Origin: Bradyrhizobium sp. CCH5-F6
GTDB lineage: Bacteria; Pseudomonadota; Alphaproteobacteria; Rhizobiales; Xanthobacteraceae
Assembly (NCBI RefSeq): GCF_001556045.1
Contig: NZ_LSIC01000073.1
Coordinates: forward strand, 197,249-261,248
Reading direction: 5' to 3'
DNA: 64,000 nt
The notes beneath the pieces are model-generated. The model was not told the DNA's origin. It saw nothing but the letters and a program-made list of their open reading frames with translations, and ran no database searches. The position numbers and the translations under genes are program-made. Positions 28,189-36,200 of this stretch are shown here, piece by piece; position 1 is the first letter of the stretch, and every line of letters starts with the position of its first letter.

Positions 28189-29262
28189 CTAGAATCCCGC
28201 CCGCGTCTTGCCGTAACCGGCGGGCGCCGTCGCGTTGGCGTCGAGCAGCCATCGTGCGCGCGGCTGCGCTTCCATCGTGTCGGTCAGGCCGAGCGCGAGG
28301 CGTTCGGCGCCGGCCCATGCGATCATTGCGCCGTTGTCGGTGCAGAGCGCGGGCGGCGGCACGATCAGTTGCGTCTGCGCTTGATTCGCGACGTCATCGA
28401 GAGCGCTGCGGATCGCCTGATTGGCGGCGACGCCGCCGGCAGCGACGAGTGCGTGCGGCGCGCCGAACCTTTCGCGGAAAAGCCTGAGGCCGACGCTGAG
28501 CCTGTCGGCGATCGAGTCGAGCACGGCGGCCTGAAAACTCGCGCAGAGATCGTTGACGTCCTGCGGCGTGAGCTCAGCCAGCCGGCTCGCTTCGGTGCGC
28601 ACCGCCGTCTTCAATCCCGACAGCGAGAAATTGGCATCGGGGCGTCCCTGCATCGGCCGAGGAAACGCAAAGCGCGTGGCGTCGCCGGCTGCCGCAGCGC
28701 GTTCCACCTGCGGCCCGCCGGGATAGGGCAGCCCCAGCATCTTCGCGACCTTGTCGAAGGCCTCGCCGATCGCGTCGTCGACCGTGGTGCCGAGCCGTAC
28801 ATATTGGCCGACGCCGGTGACTGCGACGATCTGGGTATGGCCGCCGGAGGCGAGGAAGAGGCAATAGGGAAATTCGATCCCATCGGTGAGCCGAGGCGTC
28901 AGCGCATGCGCTTCGAGATGGTTCACCGCGATCAGCGGCGTGTCGTGCACCATCGCGATCGCCTTTGCGGTGGTGAGCCCGACGATGACGCCGCCGATCA
29001 GGCCGGGTCCCGCGGCGGCTGCGACGCCGCTCAGTTGGGCGAAGCCGATGCCGGCCTCACGCATGGCGCGATCGATGATGCCGTCGAGCAGATCGACATG
29101 AGCTCGGGCCGCGATCTCCGGCACGACGCCGCCGAAGCGGGCATGCTCCTCGACCTGCGACCTCACGATGTTGGACAGGATCTTGCCGCTGCCGTCAGGC
29201 GCGCGCTCGATCACGGCAGCCGCGGTTTCGTCGCAGGTGGTTTCTATGCCCAGCACCAGCAT
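28189..29262 (-). CDS. tsaD: tRNA N6-adenosine threonylcarbamoyltransferase
   Basis: A 357-residue ASKHA-fold enzyme that, with TsaB/TsaE, puts the threonylcarbamoyl group on A37 of ANN-decoding tRNAs. ATG 29262 gives the standard start [17 protein letters not shown]; an in-frame TTG six codons earlier is less likely. The metal-binding His pair is in ARAHVDLL (H-x-x-x-H region) with [15 protein letters not shown] and [19 protein letters not shown] follow, then [13 protein letters not shown]. First gene of the operon; divergent from hemD. hemC, often found between tsaD and hemD in other alphaproteobacteria, is not here. Confidence 0.96.
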   Translation of the reverse strand: MLVLGIETTCDETAAAVIERAPDGSGKILSNIVRSQVEEHARFGGVVPEIAARAHVDLLDGIIDRAMREAGIGFAQLSGVAAAAGPGLIGGVIVGLTTAKAIAMVHDTPLIAVNHLEAHALTPRLTDGIEFPYCLFLASGGHTQIVAVTGVGQYVRLGTTVDDAIGEAFDKVAKMLGLPYPGGPQVERAAAAGDATRFAFPRPMQGRPDANFSLSGLKTAVRTEASRLAELTPQDVNDLCASFQAAVLDSIADRLSVGLRLFRERFGAPHALVAAGGVAANQAIRSALDDVANQAQTQLIVPPPALCTDNGAMIAWAGAERLALGLTDTMEAQPRARWLLDANATAPAGYGKTRAGF

Positions 29263-29411
29263 TGGCGAATTGTTATCCAATTTGCGCCCTTGCGCTCATC
29301 CATAAAGCAGAGTTCTGGTACGTCCGGTAGCATCCCGAGGTCGGCTTGCGCAATCGTGACGCGCGGCCGTCCAGGTCAATGCGTCCGCCACGTGGTTCGG
29401 GAACAGCAGCG

Positions 29412-30158
29412 ATGTCCATTCTTGTCACACGGCCGCATCCCGACAATGAGGCGACGGCGGAAAGCCTGCGCGCGCGCGGCCATGCTGTGCTGCTGGCCCC
29501 GGTGCTCAAGTTCGAGCCGGTCGCATTCCTTGGCGAGAGTGAGGCTCCCTATGGGGCCGTTCTCGTCACGTCAGCCAACGCGATCCGCGGCCTCGCGCCG
29601 CAAATGCCGGGTCTCGATCTCCTGGAGCTGCCTTTGTTTGCGGTCGGCGAGCATACGGCTGCTGCGGCGCGCGCGGCCGGTTTTACCGAGGTGATTGTCG
29701 CCGGCGGCGATGCTGCTTCCTTGCGCGACAAGGTGATGCAGAGCGCGCGCGACAAGGTACTGAAAAAGAAGAGCGCACTGCTGTATCTCGCCGGCGCGGA
29801 TCTGTCGCGCGACCTCGGCGGCGAACTCGGTGCCGAGGGGTTCCGTGTGGTCACGCAGACGACCTATCGCATGGCGCCGGTCACGCATCTGCCGCGTGAG
29901 GTTTGCGAGGCCTTTGCCGCCCACGCGGTCGAGGCGGTGCTGCACTACTCCCGGCGCAGCGCACGAGCGTTTCTGGATGCGGCGCGTGACGAAGGCGTCG
30001 AAATTTCGGCGCTGGCTATCCCCCATTGCTGCCTGTCCGCGACCGTTGCGAGCGTGCTGCGCGACGCCGGCGCGTCACAGGTTCTGGTGGCCGCAACGCC
30101 GGACGAAAGTGCCTTATTCGACACCTTGGAGCGTGCGTTGCGCACCCGTTTGGCGTAA
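29412..30158 (+). CDS. hemD: Uroporphyrinogen-III synthase
   Basis: A 248-residue enzyme that closes and inverts hydroxymethylbilane to uroporphyrinogen III in haem and siroham synthesis. The ATG at 29412 starts MSILVTRPHPDNEATAESLR, a typical HemD opening. Later AVLVTSANAIRGL, FAVGEHTAAAARAAGF and a C-terminal CLSATVASVLRDAGA fit the two-domain fold. HemD is poorly conserved, so context (mitofilin-like and hemY genes downstream) supports the call. A following gap of 63 bases suggests one operon. Confidence 0.9.
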   Translation: MSILVTRPHPDNEATAESLRARGHAVLLAPVLKFEPVAFLGESEAPYGAVLVTSANAIRGLAPQMPGLDLLELPLFAVGEHTAAAARAAGFTEVIVAGGDAASLRDKVMQSARDKVLKKKSALLYLAGADLSRDLGGELGAEGFRVVTQTTYRMAPVTHLPREVCEAFAAHAVEAVLHYSRRSARAFLDAARDEGVEISALAIPHCCLSATVASVLRDAGASQVLVAATPDESALFDTLERALRTRLA

Positions 30159-30221
30159 GAGGTCTGGCCGAATCCGACGCAATCTTGTTCACCTGGTATG
30201 GAAGTGTGAGGAACCGTCACG

Positions 30222-31475
30222 ATGGCCGACGACAAGCCTGAAGACGCTGGATTGGCGCCCGACGAGGGTCGTGCCAGGCGCACCCCGCCCACCATCGATC
30301 TTGAGGCGACGGAAGTCTCGACCCAGCCGCAGCAGGTCGCGGGCGAGCCTGAGGCGCCCGAGCATGCCGCGCAGGAGCAGGCCAGGGTCGAAGAACCGGG
30401 ATCGGAAGAGATCAAGGCCGAGCCTCAGTCCGAGTCTGCAGAGGAGCAGGTTTCCGTAGCGGCCGCACCCGTGTCGGCGCCGATTTCCCCCTGGGTCGTT
30501 GCGCCATTCTCCGGCGCCGCCGCAGCGGCAGTCGTGATCGCGGTGGGCTGGATGCTGGGCTGGCCCGCGGTGCAGGCGCCGCCCGCCGCGCCGCAGGTCA
30601 CCAGTGCGTCCGTCGATGCGCTGAGCGCACGCATAGCCGCAGTAGAAGCCAAGGCCGGCAAGCCCGCAGCCGATCCGGCCATGGCGGCGCGGATCGACGC
30701 GCTGGAGAAATCCGCAAGCAGCCTGCGCAGCGACATGGCCAGTTTGCGTGCGCAGTCCGACAGGACCGCGAGCGCCCTCAACGACGTGAAAGCGGCGGCG
30801 CCTGCCGCAGCACCTGATCTTGCCGCTGTCCTCGACCGCATCGCCCAGCTCGAGCGCGCGAGCAAGACGGAGCGCGCCGAGCTCGCACAGCAGGGCGAGA
30901 AGATCGCCGCCGCCATGACGGTGGACGACAGGCCGCTGCGCAACGTGGTGGCGGCGGCCCTGCTCGACGTCGCCGTTCGCCACGGCGATCCCTATCAATC
31001 GCAACTGATTGCGGCGCGGTCGCTTGCGGCCAAGCCGGACATGCTGAAGCCGCTCGACGCGTTTGCGTCGTCCGGCATTCCGACGCCGGTCGCATTGAGC
31101 CGCGAGCTCCTCAACATCGTGCCGAAGCTGTCGCCGCCGGCGGAAGCTCCGGCGAGCGACGCCGGCATCGTCGAGCGTCTCCAGGCGGGAGCGTCAAAAC
31201 TCGTTCGCATCGAGCGCACCGACAGGGCCGGCAACGATCGCGGCGCCATCGTTGCGCGCGTGACGGCGGCTGCGCTCCGCAACGATTTCGCGGAAGCGCG
31301 GCGCGAGCTGAAGACTCTGCCCGAGGCCGATCGTGCCCCGGCGCAAGCCTGGCTCGACAAGGCCGATGCCCGCGAAGCCGCGCTCGCCGCGTCCCGCAAA
31401 TTCGCCGACGATGCCATGGCGGATCTCGCCAAGCCTGACTCTGTCAAGTCTGATCCGGTCAAGCCTCCTCAGTAA
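30222..31475 (+). CDS. Mitofilin/Mic60-like inner-membrane protein (COG4223)
   Basis: A 417-residue protein with an acidic, Glu/Ala/Pro-rich cytoplasmic N-terminus, one membrane helix (about residues 93-113, VVAPFSGAAAAAVVIAVGWM) and a periplasmic part made of Ala-rich coiled coil (DALSARIAAVEAKAG onward) and a C-terminal mitofilin signature region with RNDFAEARRELKTLPEADR. Alphaproteobacterial Mic60 shapes internal membranes and lies next to haem genes as here. In this organism type it may shape intracytoplasmic or envelope membrane contacts; that is inference. Confidence 0.87.
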   Translation: MADDKPEDAGLAPDEGRARRTPPTIDLEATEVSTQPQQVAGEPEAPEHAAQEQARVEEPGSEEIKAEPQSESAEEQVSVAAAPVSAPISPWVVAPFSGAAAAAVVIAVGWMLGWPAVQAPPAAPQVTSASVDALSARIAAVEAKAGKPAADPAMAARIDALEKSASSLRSDMASLRAQSDRTASALNDVKAAAPAAAPDLAAVLDRIAQLERASKTERAELAQQGEKIAAAMTVDDRPLRNVVAAALLDVAVRHGDPYQSQLIAARSLAAKPDMLKPLDAFASSGIPTPVALSRELLNIVPKLSPPAEAPASDAGIVERLQAGASKLVRIERTDRAGNDRGAIVARVTAAALRNDFAEARRELKTLPEADRAPAQAWLDKADAREAALAASRKFADDAMADLAKPDSVKSDPVKPPQ

Positions 31476-31511
31476 AGGGTCGCGCAACAATCGGCGCGTA
31501 TAGGGATCGCC

Positions 31512-33284
31512 ATGCTTCGCATCGTCCTCTTTCTCGTCCTGATCGCACTGGCGGCGGCCGGCGCGGCCTGGGTTGCCGATCAGCCCGGCGATCTCGTGCT
31601 GACCGCGGGTGGTTTCCGAATCTCGACGACGCTTCCCAGGTTCGTGTTCCTGCTTGGCCTGTTTGCCGCAGCCGTCGTGCTGGTCTGGAGCATTCTGACG
31701 ACGATCTGGCGCACGCCCGGGCGCCTGCGTCGCCGTCGCCACGAAAAGCGCCAGGCGCGGGGACGCCACGCCATCACCCACGGCCTTCTCGCCATCGGTC
31801 ACGGCGATCCTGGGCTCGCCCGCCGTCACGCCGACGCGGCGCGGCGGCATGCGCCGAACGATCCGCTCGCGCTGCTGCTGCACGCGCAGTCGGCGCAGCT
31901 CGAAGGCAATCGCGACGAGGCGCAGCGCGTCTTCCGCGTCATGGCCGAGCGCGAGGATACACGGCTGCTCGGCCTGCGCGGCCTGTTCATCGAGGCGCAG
32001 CGCGCCGACGATGCGGTCGGCGCGGTGATGATCGCGGAGGAAGCGATCAAGCTGTCGCCGTCCTCGACCTGGGCTTCTCATGCGGTGCTCGGCTTCCGCT
32101 GCGCGCGCGGGGACTGGAGCGGCGCACTCACGATTCTCGACTCGAATCTGCGCGCGGGGCAGATCGACAAGCAGACCTATCGCCGGCAGCGCGGCGTCCT
32201 GCTCACCGCGCGCGCGCTGGAACTGGAAACGATGGACCGCGACGTCGCGCGCGAGAGCGCGATGGAGGCGGTCAAGCTCGCACCGACCCTGGTGCCGGCG
32301 GCGGTGCTCGCGGCGAAATTCGAGAGCGAGGCGCATCAGGTGCGCCGCGCCATGAAGCTGGTGGAAGCCGCCTGGCTCGCCAATCCGCACCCCGATCTCG
32401 CGGATGCCTATGCGCATGTGAAGCTCGGCGATACCGCCTGGCACCGCCTGCAACGGGTCGAGACCCTCGCCGCGAAGACGCCGGCCGACAAGCCCGGCCA
32501 TTTCGAAGGCCAGCTCGCGATCGCACGCGCTGCCATCGACGCCTCGGAGTTCGCCCGCGCGCGCGAGGTGCTCGCGCCTTATCTCAAGGATCCGACCCAG
32601 CGCGTTGCGCTGCTGATGGCCGAGATCGAGCGCACCGAGCATGGCGACGGCGGCCGCGCCCGCGCCTGGACCTTGCGCGCGGTGCGCGCGCGCCTCGATC
32701 CCGCCTGGACCGCGGACGGCTATGTCAGCGAGCGCTGGCGACCGGTCTCTCCGGTCACCGGCCGCCTCGATGCGTTCCAGTGGCAGACGCCGGTCGCGAG
32801 CCTGCCCTCGGACAGGGGCGCGATGATCGAATCCTCGGCGTTCGAGGAAGCCATGCTGGCCGCCCCGCCGCCGAAGCGGGTGGCGGCACCCGCAAGCGAC
32901 ATCCCGGTGGAACCGGCAGTGGCGGCTCCGGCCCCGACACCGGCCGCCCAGGACAATTCGCCCCCTGAGGCCAAGGAGACGCCAAAGGAAGCCGCGAAGG
33001 AGGCGCCAAAGGAAGAGCCGATGGTCACGCCCGCCGAGCCGGCCGATCCGGCTCCGGCGCCCGCCGAATCATCGCCGCCAGCGGCAACGCCGGTCTTCCG
33101 AACCCGGGCTGACCTCGGCAAGCCGGCCCCGGCACCAATCCAGGCCATCATCCCGATCGTCCGCGCACCGGATGATCCCGGGATCGACGACGACGGCCCG
33201 ACCGATGAATTTACGGAACAAATCGGCACGCCGAAGGCCCAGGCCGGCGGCTGGCGCGGTTTCTGGTCCCGCTGGGGCGCGTGA
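31512..33284 (+). CDS. hemY: HemY family TPR membrane protein
   Basis: A 590-residue protein with two N-terminal membrane helices (residues 1-22 and about 45-62) in the HemY_N arrangement MLRIVLFLVLIALAAAGAAW ... PGDLVLTAGGFRI. It has a Arg-rich cytoplasmic turn (RLRRRRHEKRQARGRHAI), then TPR-like helical repeats to about residue 400. The C-terminus is a long Pro/Ala/Glu-rich low-complexity tail with an extended PKEAAKEAPKEE stretch. HemY of this type is not an enzyme of known reaction; it is tied to haem synthesis by genetics and position. Third gene after hemD and the mitofilin-like gene (36-base gap). Confidence 0.9.
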   Translation: MLRIVLFLVLIALAAAGAAWVADQPGDLVLTAGGFRISTTLPRFVFLLGLFAAAVVLVWSILTTIWRTPGRLRRRRHEKRQARGRHAITHGLLAIGHGDPGLARRHADAARRHAPNDPLALLLHAQSAQLEGNRDEAQRVFRVMAEREDTRLLGLRGLFIEAQRADDAVGAVMIAEEAIKLSPSSTWASHAVLGFRCARGDWSGALTILDSNLRAGQIDKQTYRRQRGVLLTARALELETMDRDVARESAMEAVKLAPTLVPAAVLAAKFESEAHQVRRAMKLVEAAWLANPHPDLADAYAHVKLGDTAWHRLQRVETLAAKTPADKPGHFEGQLAIARAAIDASEFARAREVLAPYLKDPTQRVALLMAEIERTEHGDGGRARAWTLRAVRARLDPAWTADGYVSERWRPVSPVTGRLDAFQWQTPVASLPSDRGAMIESSAFEEAMLAAPPPKRVAAPASDIPVEPAVAAPAPTPAAQDNSPPEAKETPKEAAKEAPKEEPMVTPAEPADPAPAPAESSPPAATPVFRTRADLGKPAPAPIQAIIPIVRAPDDPGIDDDGPTDEFTEQIGTPKAQAGGWRGFWSRWGA

Positions 33285-33383
33285 GGCGATTTCGCCTCCC
33301 GCTTGTCCTTGCCAATTCGGGCCGTGCCCGATATCAGGAGCGCGCGTATCGGGGCCGGTATCGTCCGGTCTCCGGCAGGGTTC

Positions 33384-33459
33384 GCCGCAATAGCTCAGTC
33401 GGTAGAGCACGTCATTCGTAATGACGGGGTCGGGGGTTCGAATCCCTCTTGCGGCACCA
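33384..33459 (+). tRNA. tRNA-Thr (anticodon CGT)
   Basis: Complete cloverleaf: acceptor GCCGCAA/TTGCGGC, D arm GCTC...GAGC, anticodon stem CGTCA/TGACG with loop TTCGTAA, T arm with TTCGAAT, discriminator A and encoded CCA (76 bases). Reads ACG codons. Confidence 0.97.
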
Positions 33460-33586
33460 GCGCCCCGTTTGTCCGGCCCGAAGAGACAGGTTCAGCCGGT
33501 CCCGCAAACGCGGCGTTTCGACCAGCGCGTCGGCCTTCATGAAGGCTCGTTCAGCCGGGTGATCGCGATCACATAACCTCAGACAT

Positions 33587-33624
33587 GTCTCCCCTAACGT
33601 CTTGGTCACAAAACACGGGGAGAC
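33587..33624 (+). promoter_or_regulatory. Inverted repeat covering the ribosome binding site of the next gene
   Basis: GTCTCCCC (33587-33594) is the exact complement of GGGGAGAC (33617-33624), which contains the GGGGAGA ribosome binding site of the gene starting at 33630. In RNA the 8-base-pair stem with a 22-base loop would hide that site. A similar arrangement precedes the gene at 35393. Confidence 0.5.
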
Positions 33625-33629
33625 TTCAC

Positions 33630-34022
33630 ATGCGCAAGATCATTCTGGTTGCCGTCATGCTCGTGGCTTCTGCGTCTGCCCAGGCAGGCGGCTCACGCAG
33701 TCTGTCCTTGGCCGCGGCAGGCGAACAGAGCCCCGCTCCGCAAACGGCGACGTCGGTTGCCACTGTCACGACGCAGGTGAGCGAAGCCGCGCCAGCTACG
33801 GACGCTCCAAAATATTCCGATCGTCCGCCGGCGGTGTCGCTCTCCGCGCCGCTTCCGGCGACCGCTCCGACGGTGACCACGCCCACGACGACTCCCGCGC
33901 CCGTCACTGCGACCAAGCCTGCTGTCAAAAGCGCGGCAAGGACGGACAAGCCGAAGCACAAGCGCAGCTGGACCGAGCGCCGCATCATCAGCGAACTGCA
34001 TCGTCACGGCATCTATTGGTAA
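33630..34022 (+). CDS. Small secreted Thr/Pro/Ala-rich protein with basic C-terminus
   Basis: A 130-residue protein with a signal peptide (MRKIILVAVMLVASASAQAG), a long low-complexity middle rich in Thr, Ala, Pro and Val, and a basic C-terminal end (KPKHKRSWTERRIISELHRH). No known domain recognised. GGGGAGA at 33617 is the ribosome binding site, and it is covered by an inverted repeat. Convergent with the NodB-type gene; a hairpin terminator lies between. It could be a periplasmic or envelope-linked protein; function unknown. Confidence 0.75.
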   Translation: MRKIILVAVMLVASASAQAGGSRSLSLAAAGEQSPAPQTATSVATVTTQVSEAAPATDAPKYSDRPPAVSLSAPLPATAPTVTTPTTTPAPVTATKPAVKSAARTDKPKHKRSWTERRIISELHRHGIYW

Positions 34023-34040
34023 GCCGCTCGCTCAACGCAA

Positions 34041-34065
34041 ATGGCCGGGCGAAAAGCCCGGCCAT
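34041..34065. terminator. Bidirectional hairpin terminator
   Basis: ATGGCCGGGC and GCCCGGCCAT, a perfect 10-base-pair stem with loop GAAAA, between two convergent genes. The T-runs are short (CATTTG on both sides), so efficiency may be moderate. Confidence 0.75.
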
Positions 34066-34089
34066 GCGCATTTGAATTGGTGGTCTGAG

Positions 34090-35139
34090 TTACTGCGAAA
34101 CCGTCTGCACCACGCTCGAGATCGGACGCGCATTCGTGCCGGCGGTCGGCACCTTCATGTCCTTCATCAGCGCCTCGTCATATTCCGGCAGCGTCTGGAG
34201 GCTCGTCTTGGCCTTCATCTGCACGACCTTGTAGCCCCCGGCCTTGAGCCGCGCGAGCAGCGTCGGCAACGCCAGGCCGGTGTTCTTCTGGAAATCGTGC
34301 ATCAGGATGATGCCCTTGCCGAGCTTGTCGAGCCTGGTCATCACGGTCTCGACGATCTTCTCCGGCGTCGCGCCCTTCCTGAAGTCGAAGGAGTCGATCT
34401 CGGTCGAGAACATCGCGACGTTGCGGGTGCCGAAATAGGCCACCATCGCCGGGTTGTGCTGAAGCTGCGGGAATCGGAAGAACGGCGCCGGGTTGGTGCC
34501 GAGCGCGAATCTCACCGCGCTGAAGCCCTTCTCGACCTCGTCCTTGACCTGTTGCTCCGTCAGCTTCTTGCTGTTCAGGTTGACATGCGACCAGGTGTGC
34601 GTGCCGACCGTGTGGCCCTGGGCCAGCACCTGCTTCAGGATTTCCGGATGATAGGTCGCGTGCTTGCCGACGGAGAAGAACAGGCCCTTGGTGCATTCAT
34701 CCGCGAGCGCCTTCAGCACCGCGGGCGTGTTGACGGGCCACGGACCGTCGTCGAAGGTCAGCACGACCTCCTTCTCGGTGAGGAAGTCGAATTGCTTGAA
34801 GTGCTCGAAGCCGAAGCCGGGACCGCCCGTGGTGTCGATCTCGACCACGCGGGCAACGCCAAGCGCGTTCGGATTGGCACAGACCTGCTTCTGCTGCACT
34901 GGCATGGCGGGCGCGGGCGCAGGAGTGGCTGCCGCCGGCTTGGCCGCGACGGCCGCAGTGGTCTCGACATCATCCTTGGCGGCGAGCTTCGCCTGTGCCG
35001 GCAATGGATCGGCGGCACGGGCGGCAACTGTCTTGGGAGCGCCCTGATCGGCGCGCGCGGAATAATAGAACCAACCGCCGGCGGCGATCACGACCGCCGC
35101 AACTACACTGGCCAGCATCAGGCCCAACGCATTACGCAT
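34090..35139 (-). CDS. Polysaccharide deacetylase family protein (NodB homology domain)
   Basis: A 349-residue protein with an N-terminal signal anchor (residues 1-27) and an Ala/Pro linker, then a NodB domain. Motif 1 is LTFDDGPW with the catalytic Asp and metal Asp; motif 2 is HTVGTHTWSH with the two metal histidines; RFPQ (motif 3) and ILMHDF (catalytic His, motif 5) are present. It would remove acetyl groups from a cell-surface or peptidoglycan sugar. ATG 35139 is preceded by GGAAAGAG; an in-frame TTG five codons earlier is rejected. Confidence 0.9.
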   Translation of the reverse strand: MRNALGLMLASVVAAVVIAAGGWFYYSARADQGAPKTVAARAADPLPAQAKLAAKDDVETTAAVAAKPAAATPAPAPAMPVQQKQVCANPNALGVARVVEIDTTGGPGFGFEHFKQFDFLTEKEVVLTFDDGPWPVNTPAVLKALADECTKGLFFSVGKHATYHPEILKQVLAQGHTVGTHTWSHVNLNSKKLTEQQVKDEVEKGFSAVRFALGTNPAPFFRFPQLQHNPAMVAYFGTRNVAMFSTEIDSFDFRKGATPEKIVETVMTRLDKLGKGIILMHDFQKNTGLALPTLLARLKAGGYKVVQMKAKTSLQTLPEYDEALMKDMKVPTAGTNARPISSVVQTVSQ

Positions 35140-35341
35140 CGCTACTCTTTCCAATTACGCAACCAAACTGGCGGAAACGCCCGCGCGACGAACCATTAAT
35201 GCGAAGGAACAGTTAACGTGACACCAACGCGACGGCGGTTGCGGAGGAATTTCAGCGAGGTGCGCCAAAGTGACTGAGGTCACAGAGACTCGGCCTGTCG
35301 TGACCATCATCACAGTGGAAACGGTTTTGCTGGAGCATCGT

Positions 35342-35388
35342 AGCTCCCATCAACAACGGGCCCGCCAGCGGCGGTGCCAATGGGAGCT
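35342..35388 (+). promoter_or_regulatory. Inverted repeat covering the ribosome binding site of the Cys-rich protein gene
   Basis: AGCTCCCAT (35342-35350) is the exact complement of ATGGGAGCT (35380-35388), which holds the GGGAGC ribosome binding site 5 bases ahead of ATG 35393. The 29-base loop is GC-rich and could fold further (GGGCCCGCC and GGCGGT). Confidence 0.5.
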
Positions 35389-35392
35389 TCAA

Positions 35393-35731
35393 ATGTCCAA
35401 GTGCATTTCCGCCAACCCCTCTTCTGCCAAGTGCCATTCTGCCAAGTCCCTGACGAACAAGATCCGCGACACCAGCCTCGCCCTCGGCTTTGCCGCCATC
35501 GTCTCGATCGTCTCGACCAGCTCGAGCTTCGCCTTCTCGTCCGAAGCGCAGCAGATGTGCACCGGCGATGCCTTCCGCCTGTGCTCGGCGGAAATCCCCA
35601 ACATCCCGAAGATCACGGCGTGCATGATCAAGCATCGTTCGGATCTGAGTGCCGGTTGCCGCGCGGTGATGGACAAGACCCTCGCCAAGGGCGCCTCGCG
35701 CAAGGTCGCTGACGCCCAGGACCAGCAGTAA
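35393..35731 (+). CDS. Secreted Cys-rich protein (Cys-rich FGFR/GLG1-like repeat)
   Basis: A 112-residue protein. A long N-terminal region with a hydrophobic helix (about residues 30-48, ALGFAAIVSIVSTSSSFAFS) acts as signal peptide or anchor. The mature part has one four-Cys unit: C-T-G-D-A-F-R-L-C, then KITACMIKHRSDLSAGC. This C-x(7)-C...C-x(11)-C spacing matches the short cysteine-rich repeat first seen in eukaryotic GLG1. A related small protein follows at 35895. Function in bacteria is unknown; a periplasmic binding or stress role is guesswork. Confidence 0.78.
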   Translation: MSKCISANPSSAKCHSAKSLTNKIRDTSLALGFAAIVSIVSTSSSFAFSSEAQQMCTGDAFRLCSAEIPNIPKITACMIKHRSDLSAGCRAVMDKTLAKGASRKVADAQDQQ

Positions 35732-35894
35732 GCAACGGTCATCGTTGCGTCGGTAAGCTCCCCTCGCGATGTGCCCCGGCGCGAAAGCCGGGGCCACGCG
35801 GCGGCACATGACGCTCCTCAACAAAGCCGTTGCGGCTCCGGGATCATCGCACTAGCTTCGTCCGCGACTTGTTCCGGGCAAGAGGCATTACGCG

Positions 35895-36110
35895 ATGGCC
35901 AGATTTCTTTTCACGATCATTTTGCTCCTGTGCGCATCGCCCGCGTCCGCTCAACAGCAGCCGGGCCACGACGCCTGCGCGCGCGATGTCACGCGCTTCT
36001 GCCGCGCCGTGATGAACAATGGCGACGGCGCCGTGCTCGCCTGTCTGAAGCAGAACCGTGCCCGGCTGAGCAAGGGCTGCGAAAAGGTGCTGACGGACCA
36101 CGGGCAATAG
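35895..36110 (+). CDS. Small secreted Cys-rich protein, relative of the preceding gene
   Basis: A 71-residue protein with a signal peptide (MARFLFTIILLLCASPASAQ) and one four-Cys unit: CARDVTRFCRAV, ACLKQNRARLSKGC. The spacing matches the gene at 35393, so the two are probably paralogues. Start at ATG 35895 with AGAGG upstream. Function unknown. Confidence 0.78.
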   Translation: MARFLFTIILLLCASPASAQQQPGHDACARDVTRFCRAVMNNGDGAVLACLKQNRARLSKGCEKVLTDHGQ

Positions 36111-36119
36111 TGATCCCCT

Positions 36120-36188
36120 CTAGCCCGGATGAGCGCAGCGATATCCGGTACGCTTGACCCGCATGTCGCTCCGCTCATGCGGGCTACG
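36120..36188. repeat. Palindromic intergenic repeat (type D, second copy)
   Basis: Arms TAGCCCGGATGAGCGCAGCG and GCATGTCGCTCCGCTCATGC plus GGGCTA. Same family as 26710-26779 with the two half-sequences swapped. Between convergent genes. Confidence 0.75.
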
Positions 36189-36200
36189 GACGGATAAAAT

